Part shown: positions 4,584-13,260 of the stretch, piece by piece
How positions within the stretch are numbered: position 1 is the first letter of the stretch
Layout: each line of letters starts with the position of its first letter
Assembly: GCA_944385065.1 (NCBI GenBank)
Contig: CALWVX010000023.1
Location: forward strand, 1 to 14,493
DNA length: 14,493 bases
Source of the DNA: an uncultured Oscillospiraceae bacterium
GTDB lineage: Bacteria > Bacillota > Clostridia > Oscillospirales > Oscillospiraceae
Direction of reading: 5' to 3'
Made by a program: the position numbers and the translations under genes
Notes under the pieces: model-generated
Database searches by the model: none
The model's input: the letters and a program-made list of their open reading frames with translations, nothing else
Told to the model about the DNA's origin: nothing

Positions 4584-7500
4584 TTATAACTCCACCGCCG
4601 TGTCGGTGGCAAAGAACCACAGGACCATCCGCTCCACCGGACGGTTCAGGATGGCGGACAGGGCTTTGCCGTAGGCCTCCAGCTGGGGGCGGTACTCCTC
4701 CGCCCGGGAGAGCTCCCCGCCGGGGGACACCCGGTCGCTCTTGAAATCCAGCACGGTAATGGCTCCGTTCTCCTCAAACCAGGCGTCGATCACACCCTGG
4801 AGCAGAATCTCCTCGTCCTCTCCCCCGGGAAAGTAGTCGGACGCCGGAACCAGCAGGGAGAATTTGAACTCCCGGCGGCACAGGGGCGACGCGGCCATGG
4901 CCCGGCCCAGCGCGCTGGTCCAGAAGGCGGACAGCCGCCGGCCGTCCACCGCCTCCCGTTGCAGGGCTGTGAGGAAGCCCTGCTCCGCCAGCCGGTCCAG
5001 CTCCCGCTCCACTCCCTCCGGGGTGTGGTCCCCCTCCAGCGGCAGGTACTGCATGGCCAGGTGGAGGGCGGTGCCCCGCTGGGCCGGGCTGAGTCCCCGC
5101 TCCCGGGCGATAAAGGCGGGCCGGCTGATGGGCTGGCCCCGCCGGGAGGCGGGAACGGCCTCCTGCGCGGCCTCCAGGTCCTGAACCCGGCCCTTGAGCT
5201 GGGTGGCGGTGAGCTTGGAGGGGAGATCGGCGGCCCGGTGGGGGTACTGCCAGCGCAGCCGCGCGGCCAGCTCCTCCGCCTGTCCGTCCTCCTCCGGCGC
5301 CAGGGGCAGGTCGGAAAACCGCCCCTCCCCCTCCTCCGCCCGGGCCAGAGGCTGTCCCTCCACCCAGCGGATGTCCCAGGCCGGACCCAGCTCCCGCGCC
5401 GTTCCCTCCGGCAGGCCCGCCAGCTCCCGCAGGGGGGCCGCCTCCGGCCGGGTCAGCGCGTGGAGGAGAATCCATCCCCCCACGCTCTGCTGCTGCTCCA
5501 GCACCACCGGGGAGACGGGGACCGACAGGTCCTCCCCCAGCCGCTCCAGCGCGGCAATTCCCTCGGTCAGGGCCAGGGTGAGGATCAGCTTCTCCCGGGC
5601 CCGGGTCATGGCCACATAGAGGAGCCGCAGCTCCTCGGCCATCATCTCCCGCTCCAGCTGGCGGCGTACCGCCCGGCGGGCCGCCGTGTCATACTCCACC
5701 ATCCGCTCCTGGTCCAGCCCTCTTGGGCCCACCCCCAGCACCGGGTGAAAGAGAACGGGCCGCATCAGATCGTCCCGGTTCAGCCGCCGGGTCAGGCCGC
5801 ACACCAGCACCACCGGCTTCTCCAGCCCCTTGGAGCGGTGGATGGACAGCAGGGAGACCCCCTCCCCCTGTCCTCCGGCCCCCGGAGCAGGCAGACGGGC
5901 CCCCGTCTCCCGAAGGCGGTCCAGCCGCAGCAGGAAGGAAAACAACGTGCGGCACCCGCTCTCCTCCAGCTGCCCGGCCAGGGCATACAGGGCCAGCAGA
6001 TTGGCCTGCCGGCGCTCTCCCCCCTCCATGGCCCCAAAGATGCCCAGAAGGTTGGTCTGCTCATAGACATGCCAGATCAGCTGGCGGCAGGTCCGGTCCC
6101 CCGCCCCGAAGCGCAGCTGATCCAGCTGCTCCAGAAAGTCCCGGCTGGGCTGATCCCCCCCCTGGGCCGCGCGGGTGAGGGCGGTGTAAAAGTCCCCGCC
6201 GCTGTCCGCCCGGAGCAGGGCCAGCTGATCGGCGGTAAAGCCATATACCGGGGAGCGCAGGGCGGCGATGAGGGGGACGTCCTGCCGGGGGTTGTCCACA
6301 ATCTGCAGAATGGACAGGGCCACACGGACCTCGGTGGTCTCAAACATGTCCCCGCCCCCGTCCGCCGCCCAGGGGATTCCCTCCTCCTCCAGCGCCCGGA
6401 CATAGTGGGGCAGAACGCTGCCCGGGCTGCGCAGCAGGATCATCACGTCGGAGGGCCGCAGCGGCCGCGGCCCCTCCTCTCCCTCCACCATCATGGGGGC
6501 CTCCAGCAGCCGGCGCACCCGCCGGGCGGCAAACCGGGCCTCCAGCAGGTCCTTGCTCTCCTTCTCCCCCTCCTGGTCCCCCAGAAAGGACAGATCCAGG
6601 GCGTCCAGCTCCAGAGCGTAGTCCTCTCCCGCCGGAAACTCCCGGCCGGGCACCAGAGCCTGGTCGTCGGTGTAGTCCAGCTCTCCGAACTCGGTAGACA
6701 TAATATCCCGGAACAGGTCGTTGCACCCCTCCAGCACCTGGGGGCGGGAGCGGAAATTCCGGGAGAGCAGCCGCTTTCTGGGCCGCCCCTCCCGGGCCTC
6801 CTCCCCAAAGGGGAAGCGGCGGTACTTGTCCAGAAAGATGGTGGGGTCGGCCAGCCGGAAGCGGTAGATGGACTGCTTCACGTCCCCCACCTGAAACAGC
6901 TTCCGCCCCCCGTCGGAGATGGCGGCAAAGATGGCGTTCTGCACCTGGTTGGTGTCCTGATACTCGTCCACCAGCACCTCCTCATACCGCCCGCCCCACA
7001 GGCGGGCCAGCGGCGTGGGGCCGCCTGTCTCGTCTGTGAGCAGCCGCACGGCAAAGTGCTCCAGGTCGGAGAAGTCCAGCACCCCCAGGCGGCGCTTCTC
7101 TTTGGCGTACGCCGCCTGAAATTCCCTCACCAGGTCCATCAGCGCCTGAACGGCGGGGGCGGACAGGCGCAGCTCCTCCAGCCCCGAGGCGCTGTCCCCC
7201 TCCAGCTGCCCGGCCAGCCGCTCCAGCAGCTTTTTGCAGCGGGTCCTGATCTCCTTGACCCGCTCCCCGGCCCGGGCGGCCCGCTCTTCCTCCATGGGGC
7301 TGACCGGGATCTGCCGCTTCTTCTTCCGCCCGGCGGCGGGAAAGGGGATGGGCAGGCAGGCGGCGGCCTGGTCCCAGCTGCGGGCCGTCAGCAGCGCCTC
7401 CACCCCCTCCAGCGTGGCGGAGAGGGAGGGGGCGTAGTTGGCCTGGAGCAGCTCGTCCTCCCCGCACAGGGCCAGAGCGGCCGCCAGCCGCTCCCGGCAG

Positions 7501-8177
7501 AAGGCGGCCTGACGCTTTCCGTCCTCCAGCAGCACAGCCCCCCACGGGGTCCGGGACAGGTCCTCCACCCCCTCCAGCGCCCACACCCCCTTCTGCTCCT
7601 CCAGCCAGCGGGCGGGGTCCGGATGGCTCTGGAGCCGGTGGAAAATATCCAGGGTGATCTGGGCCAGCTGGCGGTCGTCCCGCCCGGCCCCCAGGGTATC
7701 GGCCAGCAGGGCGAAGGGGCTTCCCGGCGCGATCTCCTCATACTGGCGGTCCAGCACCTCCTCCAGGGTCCGGAGCATGAGGACATTGGCCTCTCCCTCG
7801 TCGCACAGGCGGAAATCCGGGTCCAGGTCCAGCCGGCTTCCGCTCTCCCGGAGGAGGGCGGCGCAGAAGGCGTGGATGGTGGAGATCTGGGCCCGGTAGA
7901 CCAGGGTGGTCTGGCGGCGCAGATGCCGGTCTCCGGGGCAGAGGGCCAGCCGCTGGGACAGCTCCTGGGCAATGCGCCCCCGCAGCTCGGCCGCCGCCGC
8001 CTTGGTATAGGTGATGACCAGAAAGCGGTCGATGTCCAGCCCCTCTCCGGTCACCCGGTCCAGCAGCCGCTCCACCAGCACCCGGGTCTTGCCCGAGCCG
8101 GCGGCCGCGGACACCAGCAGCTCTCCGCCCCGGTCGTCCACAATCTTCTGTTGTTCCTCCGTCAGCGGAAACGGCAC
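4584..8177 (-). CDS. addA: ATP-dependent helicase/nuclease subunit A (AddA)
   Basis: AddA is the motor and 3'-strand nuclease of AddAB, which unwinds and trims double-strand breaks for RecA-dependent repair. The 1197-residue length is close to the usual 1200-1250. UvrD-type helicase motifs appear in order: Q-motif LTEEQQKIV (5-13), Walker A AAAGSGKT (24-31), Ia VITYTKAAAAELRGRI (54-69), Walker B DEYQDTNQ (404-411), then LFQVGDVKQSIYRFR, LSRNFRS, SIHRSKGLEKPVVLVCG and LLYVAMTRAREKLIL. The C-terminal RecB-type nuclease has GVID (D1131), LDFKSDRV (D1144, K1146) and YRPQLEAY (1162-1169), all apparently intact. The start is GTG (8177) with AGGAGGG upstream. It lies 27 bases after the kinase stop and is last in the addB cluster. 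A 34-bp hairpin abuts its stop codon. Confidence 0.97.
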   Translation of the reverse strand: MPFPLTEEQQKIVDDRGGELLVSAAAGSGKTRVLVERLLDRVTGEGLDIDRFLVITYTKAAAAELRGRIAQELSQRLALCPGDRHLRRQTTLVYRAQISTIHAFCAALLRESGSRLDLDPDFRLCDEGEANVLMLRTLEEVLDRQYEEIAPGSPFALLADTLGAGRDDRQLAQITLDIFHRLQSHPDPARWLEEQKGVWALEGVEDLSRTPWGAVLLEDGKRQAAFCRERLAAALALCGEDELLQANYAPSLSATLEGVEALLTARSWDQAAACLPIPFPAAGRKKKRQIPVSPMEEERAARAGERVKEIRTRCKKLLERLAGQLEGDSASGLEELRLSAPAVQALMDLVREFQAAYAKEKRRLGVLDFSDLEHFAVRLLTDETGGPTPLARLWGGRYEEVLVDEYQDTNQVQNAIFAAISDGGRKLFQVGDVKQSIYRFRLADPTIFLDKYRRFPFGEEAREGRPRKRLLSRNFRSRPQVLEGCNDLFRDIMSTEFGELDYTDDQALVPGREFPAGEDYALELDALDLSFLGDQEGEKESKDLLEARFAARRVRRLLEAPMMVEGEEGPRPLRPSDVMILLRSPGSVLPHYVRALEEEGIPWAADGGGDMFETTEVRVALSILQIVDNPRQDVPLIAALRSPVYGFTADQLALLRADSGGDFYTALTRAAQGGDQPSRDFLEQLDQLRFGAGDRTCRQLIWHVYEQTNLLGIFGAMEGGERRQANLLALYALAGQLEESGCRTLFSFLLRLDRLRETGARLPAPGAGGQGEGVSLLSIHRSKGLEKPVVLVCGLTRRLNRDDLMRPVLFHPVLGVGPRGLDQERMVEYDTAARRAVRRQLEREMMAEELRLLYVAMTRAREKLILTLALTEGIAALERLGEDLSVPVSPVVLEQQQSVGGWILLHALTRPEAAPLRELAGLPEGTARELGPAWDIRWVEGQPLARAEEGEGRFSDLPLAPEEDGQAEELAARLRWQYPHRAADLPSKLTATQLKGRVQDLEAAQEAVPASRRGQPISRPAFIARERGLSPAQRGTALHLAMQYLPLEGDHTPEGVERELDRLAEQGFLTALQREAVDGRRLSAFWTSALGRAMAASPLCRREFKFSLLVPASDYFPGGEDEEILLQGVIDAWFEENGAITVLDFKSDRVSPGGELSRAEEYRPQLEAYGKALSAILNRPVERMVLWFFATDTAVEL

Positions 8178-8204
8178 GGCCCGTCCCTCCTCTCGCGCCC
8201 CGTC

Positions 8205-9038
8205 TTATTCCTTCAGCAGGTCCAGAAACCGCTCGATGCGGATTCCCTTGTTTTTCTCGATCTCGTCCCGTTCCAGGAAGATCAGCTCCTCCACCACGTC
8301 CATGGCCCGCTTCACTGCCTGCTGGAAGGGCCTGCCCGCCAGCAGTTCGCCGGCCAGCACCGCGGAGAAGATGTCCCCGGTGCCCGGAAAGTGGACCCGG
8401 ATCAGCCGGTAGGGGATGGTGAAGTACGCCCCGGCCTGATGGTCATAGCCCCACACCACATGGCGCCCGCTCTCGCGCTCCAGGCCGCTGGTGACCACCA
8501 CCGAGCGGGGACCGTAGGCCAGCAGTCCGTCCACCACCCGGCGGGCCTCCTCCCGGCTCAGCGCCTCCTGCCCCTGATACAGCCCGGTGAGGAACTCCCC
8601 CTCGGTGAGATTGGGGACGATCACGCCGGCCACCCCGATCAGGCGGCGCATGTTGTCCACCGTCTCCCGGCTGACCCCGTTATAGAGCTTGCCGTCGTCC
8701 CCCATGATGGGGTCGGTCATCACCAGAAGCCCCTCTTTCTTCTGGCTGGCGATGAACTCCCGGATGATGTCCACCTGGGCCGCCGAGGCCAGAAAGCCGG
8801 TGGTGATGCAGTCAAAGCCGAAGCCCAGCTCCTTCCACACCCCGATGGCCTGAACCATATAGTCGGTGGTGTCCAGAATGGTGAACTTCCCATAGTCCAG
8901 CGTGTTGGACACCAGGGCGGTGGGCAGGTTGTACACGCTGTGGCCCATATTGGACAAAACCGGCAGCATGGCGGCCAGAGCCACCTTTCCATAGCCGCAC
9001 ATGTCGTTGATGATCAGAATATTTTTATGCTGCTCCAC
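8205..9038 (-). CDS. Pyridoxal/pyridoxamine kinase (PdxY-like, ribokinase fold)
   Basis: This enzyme would phosphorylate pyridoxal or pyridoxamine with ATP to salvage vitamin B6. Its 277 residues match the family. Visible motifs are an N-terminal ILIINDMCGYGKVA (7-20), substrate-side PTALVSNTLDYGKF (39-52), DPIMGDDGKLY (109-119), VPNLTEGEF (141-149) and the catalytic FPGTGDIFSA with base D222 (217-226). These are typical of the clostridial pyridoxamine kinase group; the related hydroxymethylpyrimidine kinases share the fold, so substrate is a family-level call. The start is GTG (9038), six bases after the hydrolase stop, with a purine-rich AGGAAAGGAAG somewhat far upstream, so the start is less certain than others here. 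It sits between addB and addA with no obvious functional tie. Confidence 0.85.
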   Translation of the reverse strand: MEQHKNILIINDMCGYGKVALAAMLPVLSNMGHSVYNLPTALVSNTLDYGKFTILDTTDYMVQAIGVWKELGFGFDCITTGFLASAAQVDIIREFIASQKKEGLLVMTDPIMGDDGKLYNGVSRETVDNMRRLIGVAGVIVPNLTEGEFLTGLYQGQEALSREEARRVVDGLLAYGPRSVVVTSGLERESGRHVVWGYDHQAGAYFTIPYRLIRVHFPGTGDIFSAVLAGELLAGRPFQQAVKRAMDVVEELIFLERDEIEKNKGIRIERFLDLLKE

Positions 9039-9044
9039 TGGGGA

Positions 9045-9746
9045 TCACGCTTCCTTTCCTGGTTCTTCGCCGCGCAGAAACGCCAGCACGGTCCGATTGA
9101 ATTCGCGCCAGTTCCGCCGGGCCACAAAGTGGTCCCCGGGCAGAATGGACAGCCTTCCGTCCGGCACGGCGGCGGCGATCGCCCGGGTGTGGTCCTCCCG
9201 GATCATATCCTGTTCCCCGGCCACCACCAGAACGGGCATGGTCAGCCGGCCCAGCTCCTCCGGCGGGATATGAGGCTGAGTCACCATCAGGTTCAGAAGT
9301 TCCCACTGTCGGCGGGCCTTCTTCCCAAACCGCGCAGGCAGCCAGGCAGCACACCAGCCCAGGATAATTGGGATCTGCGTGGATTTCTTGACATACCTGG
9401 GGTCCAGATCGGCCCCGTTCAAAATCAGCTTCTCCACATACTCCGGGTGCTCCAGAGCGAACAGGATGGCAATGTTGGCCCCGTCGGAAAAGCCCAGCAG
9501 GTGGCAGCGGCGGATGCCCAGACCGTCCAGCAGCTCCTTCAGGTCCCGGGCAAACTGCTTCAGGGTGAAGGGGGCCGTGCCCCAGGGGGACTGGCCGTGG
9601 CCCCGGGTGTCCACCGCGGTCACCTGATAAACCTGGGAAAAGGGCTCCATCTGGTGCTTGAAATAGGTGTGGTCCTCCCCGTTTCCATGGAGCAGGACCA
9701 GGGGGAATCCCTCCCCCGCCTGCACATAGTTCAGCCGGACGTCCAT
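9045..9746 (-). CDS. Alpha/beta hydrolase, substrate unknown
   Basis: A 233-residue soluble alpha/beta-hydrolase with a complete catalytic set: oxyanion loop HGNG (20-23), nucleophile elbow GFSDG with S87 (85-89), acid D180 in AGEQD (176-180) and H206 in GDHF (204-207). VTAVDTRGHGQS (42-53) is a typical strand-loop of the family. It resembles small esterase, 2-hydroxymuconate-semialdehyde hydrolase-like or MenH-like proteins, but the substrate cannot be told. The ATG (9746) lies inside the last codons of addB, a 16-bp overlap, and its ribosome binding site (GGAGGAGA) is inside addB, suggesting translational coupling. The pyridoxal kinase follows within six bases. Confidence 0.88.
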   Translation of the reverse strand: MDVRLNYVQAGEGFPLVLLHGNGEDHTYFKHQMEPFSQVYQVTAVDTRGHGQSPWGTAPFTLKQFARDLKELLDGLGIRRCHLLGFSDGANIAILFALEHPEYVEKLILNGADLDPRYVKKSTQIPIILGWCAAWLPARFGKKARRQWELLNLMVTQPHIPPEELGRLTMPVLVVAGEQDMIREDHTRAIAAAVPDGRLSILPGDHFVARRNWREFNRTVLAFLRGEEPGKEA

Positions 9747-12700
9747 TTGTCTCCTCCTTCCAGCTTCTCCCAGAATTCCTCCGCGCTCAGACCGGGCAGC
9801 CAGCGCCTGCAGTCCCCGCCCCGCCCCGGCTCAAAGCAGCAGGCGGCGGCGTAGTCGCAGTACCGGCAGGCGTTTTTCTCCGGCCCCCGCCAGAAGGGGT
9901 CGGCGGCGATGTTTCCCCCGGCCAGCTCCCGGCAGATGTCCTCCAGCACCTGCTGGATATGCCGGCCCAGCCGGCCCAGCTGCTCGGCGGTGGCCAGCGC
10001 CTCGCCGGTGATCTCCCCGGTGGTTCTGGACACCTTCAGGGGCAGGAAGCGATAGCCCCCCTCTCCCCGCTGTTCCATGGCGTCCAGCACCCGGGGGTCC
10101 CGGCGCACCAGTCCGCTGCGCACCAGCTCCCGGTCCACCTTTTTCCGCAGCTCCTGATCGCTCATGGATCGGCTGCCCCGGATGACCGCCTCCCGGGCCG
10201 GGAGGTAGAGCACCCCGTCTCCCTCCACCGGCATGCCGTACAGGGACCGGCCCTCCTGCTCCAGGGTGAACAGGTAGAGCAGCATCTGCAGCCCCAGGCC
10301 GTTCCACACCTCGGTCAGGTCAAAGGTCTTGCGCCCCGTCTTATAGTCCACCACCCGCAGGTGGAGCTTCTCCCCCTCGATCCAGCCGTCCACCCGGTCC
10401 ACAAAGCCGGTGACGCTGACCGTCACCCCGTGGGCGGTGAGCTCCACCGGGGGCAGATCCTTCCCCGTTCCGAAGCCCAGCTCGAAGGAGATGGGCTTGA
10501 ATTGGGAGCGGAGCAGCTCGTCGGCCACATTGTCCACCACCGCCTGGACGGTGCGCAGCAGCCGCCGGAACAGGTACTGAAACCGGGGGCTCTGCCCCTC
10601 CAGCCCGCCCAGCTCCTCCTGCACATAGCGCTCCACCGCCCGGGCGGTCAGCGACCGCAGGCGGTCCCGGCGGGCGGCGGCGTCCGCCTCCTCCATGCCG
10701 GGCAGCACGGTCTGCCCGAACATCTCATCCTGGAGCACATGCTCCAGCACATAGTGGACAAAGGTGCCGTACTCCGGTGCTGTAAAGCCGGCAGGCTTGC
10801 GGGGTTCCGCCGCCAGACCGTAGCGCATGAAGTAGGAGAAGTGGCAGGATTTGTACTTGTCCATCCGGGAGGCGGACATGGGAATTTTCTTCCCGTAAAG
10901 CCGGTCCACCGCCCGCCGGGACAGACTCCCACGCTCCCAGCCCGCCGCCTGCTCCAGCCGCGCCAGCGGCCGGGCAAAGCCGGGCAGCTTCTCCAGAGCC
11001 GCCCGGGCCGTCCCGCTGCGCCCCGCCTGCTCCAGGGCGGGCAGAGGGGCCTCCAGCCGGAAGGCGCCGCCCAGGTCCTCCTGGCGCAGAGGGCTCAGGT
11101 CGGAGCAGAGCAGCTGCAGCCGCGACACCAGAAAGCTGGGGCGGCGCTCCTCCCCGGCGGCGCTCTGCCCCGGCCAGGTGACCACCAGCTTCCGGGTGGG
11201 CCGTGCGCAGATCTGATAGATGGTGGTCATCTCCCGGTACAGCAGCTCCCGCTGAGACTGCTCCAGCTCCAGACCCAAACCGGCCAGCAGAGCCCGGTCG
11301 TCATCCGACAGCAGTCCGGGGGCCGGGGCCGCCAGGGGCAGAGAGGCGTCGTCCGCCCCCAGGAAAAACAGCGCTTTCACCTGGTGGCCGGTCTGGCGGG
11401 TGGTCTCCCCCGCTGACACCCGGTCCAGCGAGACCGGAATGGACCCCACGTCATACTGGGAGAGCACCAGCCGGAACATCTGGGCAAACTCCTCCAGCTC
11501 CATGGGGATCTCCCCCAGCAGCTGGGCGCACTGCTCCAGCCCCAGGGTCACAATCTCCCACAGCTGCCGGTACTCCTCGGCCAGGGCGGGCTGACCCCGC
11601 CGCTCCAGCTCCTCCATGCGGGCCGTCAGCCGGCCGGGCAGGTCCACCGCCTCCATAAAATTGTAAAGGGAAATTGCCTGCCCCCTCCCGGTTTTCTCCG
11701 GGTTTTTCCGCAGCGCCTCCAGCGGCGCCGCCACCTGGCGGCGCAGGCTGTCCAGCCGGGCCACCAGCGCCCGGTCCTCCTCCGACCACGCCGCGCCGTA
11801 CCCTCTGGGATGCCAGGACCAGGGCTTGGACTGGGTCCAGCGGCTCCCCCGGATGTCCCACTTGAGCACATAGTTTTCCAGCTCGTCCCGGTCCTCCTGG
11901 GGCAGATCGGTCAGGCCGGTTTTCAGATAGCGGAACATGTCCTCATAGCGATAGCCCCCGGCCGCCGCCTCCAGCGCTCCGGTGACCAGAGCCAGCACCG
12001 GCCGCTCCAGAATGTCCGCCATGGCAGCGGAAAACACCGGCACACCGTACCGGGGAAAAATGGACTCCACCAGATCCCGATAGGCCCCGTAGTTCCGGGC
12101 CACCACGCCGATCTCCCGAAAGCGGTATCCCTCCTCCCGCACCATCCGCAGGATGCGGGAGGCCGTCCACTCCACCTCTCCCCGGGGATCGCTCCCCTGA
12201 AACAGCTCCACCGCTCCCCCGCAGGGCACGGACTCCGGCGCACCGGCGGAGAACAGCTCCCGCTCGCAGTGGATCAGGGCGGGAGCCTTTCCGGGGCAGT
12301 CATTGACAAGTAATTCCACTTCATAGCTCTTGCCCGCCCTTCGGGCCAGCCGGATCAGGCGCGCGGCCGTCTTTCGGGCCGGGGAGAAGATCCCCGTCCC
12401 CCCCTCGTCCTCCTCCAGATGGTCGCAGGTCAGGGTGACCGTCACGCTCCGGGCCTGCCCCAGCAGCTGCTCCAGCACCAGACCCTGCTGGGGGGTGAAA
12501 TCGGTGAACCCGTCCAGCCACAGGTCCTTGCCGGCGGCCCAGGGGCACCTGCGCAGCTTGTCCGCCGCCCGGGTCAGCCGGTCCCGGGGGTCCAGGGCGC
12601 TGCGGGCGGTGAGGGCCTGGTACTCCCCGCAGATCAGGCCCAGGTCCCGCAGCTTCTCCCCCTCGGCCCCCGCCCCGAGCGCTCCGGCCTCCACCAGAGC

Positions 12701-13099
12701 CTCCGGGGGAACGCAGGCGCTTTTCAGCTCGTCCACCGTGGCCAGCAGGGCCCGGAGGAAGGCGGGCCGCCGGGACGGCCGTCCGTACACCCGCAGCTGG
12801 CCGGACACATTCCGCACCGCCCGGTACAGCAGCAGCAGACGCCCGCCGGCGTCCAGCTCCTCCTCTCCCAGACCCCCCGCCGCCTGAAACACCCGGTTGG
12901 CCAGCCGGCTGAAGGAGAGCACCTCGGCATACAGGCTCGCCGGGGGGCCGCCCGCCCGGCACAGGGCCCGCTCGGCCTCGTGGGACTGCTGCTCCGGCAC
13001 CAGAAGCACCTGGGGCCATTCGCTCCCCGCTTGACACAGTCTGGTCAGCACCGCGGTGGTCTTGCCCGACCCCGCCCGGCCCAATATCAGCTTCAGCAT
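9731..13099 (-). CDS. addB: ATP-dependent helicase/nuclease subunit B (AddB)
   Basis: AddB is the partner of AddA: it has an inactive helicase scaffold, supplies the 5'-strand nuclease and scans for Chi. The 1122-residue length fits the family (about 1100-1170). It starts at ATG with a purine-rich AGGGAGAGGGGGAGA before it. Walker A GRAGSGKT is at 7-14. The nuclease domain has D904 (RVDG), D918 and K920 in VDYKTG, and Q938/Y942 in GLGLQMLLYLF. The iron-sulfur staple that closes the nuclease fold is complete: C752 (KSCHFSYFMRYGL) plus C1078, C1081 and C1087 (CRYCDYAAAC), matching the family C...C-x2-C-x5-C pattern. It is first in the cluster, read from a promoter at about 13133-13141. Confidence 0.97.
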   Translation of the reverse strand: MLKLILGRAGSGKTTAVLTRLCQAGSEWPQVLLVPEQQSHEAERALCRAGGPPASLYAEVLSFSRLANRVFQAAGGLGEEELDAGGRLLLLYRAVRNVSGQLRVYGRPSRRPAFLRALLATVDELKSACVPPEALVEAGALGAGAEGEKLRDLGLICGEYQALTARSALDPRDRLTRAADKLRRCPWAAGKDLWLDGFTDFTPQQGLVLEQLLGQARSVTVTLTCDHLEEDEGGTGIFSPARKTAARLIRLARRAGKSYEVELLVNDCPGKAPALIHCERELFSAGAPESVPCGGAVELFQGSDPRGEVEWTASRILRMVREEGYRFREIGVVARNYGAYRDLVESIFPRYGVPVFSAAMADILERPVLALVTGALEAAAGGYRYEDMFRYLKTGLTDLPQEDRDELENYVLKWDIRGSRWTQSKPWSWHPRGYGAAWSEEDRALVARLDSLRRQVAAPLEALRKNPEKTGRGQAISLYNFMEAVDLPGRLTARMEELERRGQPALAEEYRQLWEIVTLGLEQCAQLLGEIPMELEEFAQMFRLVLSQYDVGSIPVSLDRVSAGETTRQTGHQVKALFFLGADDASLPLAAPAPGLLSDDDRALLAGLGLELEQSQRELLYREMTTIYQICARPTRKLVVTWPGQSAAGEERRPSFLVSRLQLLCSDLSPLRQEDLGGAFRLEAPLPALEQAGRSGTARAALEKLPGFARPLARLEQAAGWERGSLSRRAVDRLYGKKIPMSASRMDKYKSCHFSYFMRYGLAAEPRKPAGFTAPEYGTFVHYVLEHVLQDEMFGQTVLPGMEEADAAARRDRLRSLTARAVERYVQEELGGLEGQSPRFQYLFRRLLRTVQAVVDNVADELLRSQFKPISFELGFGTGKDLPPVELTAHGVTVSVTGFVDRVDGWIEGEKLHLRVVDYKTGRKTFDLTEVWNGLGLQMLLYLFTLEQEGRSLYGMPVEGDGVLYLPAREAVIRGSRSMSDQELRKKVDRELVRSGLVRRDPRVLDAMEQRGEGGYRFLPLKVSRTTGEITGEALATAEQLGRLGRHIQQVLEDICRELAGGNIAADPFWRGPEKNACRYCDYAAACCFEPGRGGDCRRWLPGLSAEEFWEKLEGGDKWTSG

Positions 13100-13132
13100 G
13101 GCTCTCCCCCTCTCCCTTTGTCTCGCCTGCCC

Positions 13133-13141
13133 ATTTTACCA
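13133..13141 (-). promoter_or_regulatory. Extended -10 promoter candidate for the addB cluster
   Basis: The minus strand reads TGGTAAAAT (13141-13133), an extended -10 (TGn plus TAAAAT, one mismatch). The sequence 17 bp upstream is TTTTCT, a poor -35, consistent with reliance on the extended element. Transcription would start near 13125, giving a leader of about 25 nt. The near-palindrome TTTCCCGGGGAAA (13144-13156) lies just upstream and could be an operator or chance. Confidence 0.5.
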
Positions 13142-13153
13142 CATTTCCCGGGG

Positions 13154-13190
13154 AAAGAAAAGGACCGGTTCTCCCGTGGAAAACCGGCCC
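13154..13190 (-). terminator. Second intrinsic terminator downstream of guaB
   Basis: A minus-strand hairpin joins 13178-13190 to 13162-13174 (core AACCGG with CCGGTT, flanked by GGA/TCC and CC/GG, with single mismatches) around a 3-nt loop. TTTTCTTT (13161-13154) follows directly. This is the better terminator of the pair. Its T-run overlaps the place where the addB promoter would have its -35. Confidence 0.7.
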
Positions 13191-13212
13191 TCCGCAGCGG
13201 GCTTGCTCCGCC

Positions 13213-13252
13213 CACAAAACCGCAGAGAGCCGCGTCCTGCGACGCGGCTCTC
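13213..13252 (-). terminator. First hairpin terminator of guaB
   Basis: GAGAGCCGCGTC (13225-13236) and GACGCGGCTCTC (13241-13252) form a perfect 12-bp stem around CTGC, eight bases after the guaB stop. On the minus strand TGCGGTTTTG follows, so the T-run is short and displaced. It probably acts together with the hairpin at 13154-13190. Confidence 0.65.
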
Positions 13253-13260
13253 GGAAAGCA

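Noticed and set aside
3733..4620. A 295-codon minus-strand open frame spanning the structured element
   Set aside because: It runs through both 34-bp hairpins (so its translation repeats DMPAGFTGGHV), the operon terminator and the ends of three genes. It has no ribosome binding site and no domain; repeat structure explains it better.
4959..9854. A very long open frame on the plus strand (over 1600 codons) antisense to addA, the kinase and the hydrolase
   Set aside because: It is made of Q/L/G/P/H-rich low-complexity sequence with no domain, and arises because GC-rich minus-strand genes have few stops in the antisense frame. The minus strand carries clear motif-complete proteins there.
9959..11416. 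A 485-codon plus-strand open frame opposite addB
   Set aside because: The translation is Q/L/P/H-rich with no motif, opposite a nuclease gene with intact catalytic and iron-sulfur residues.
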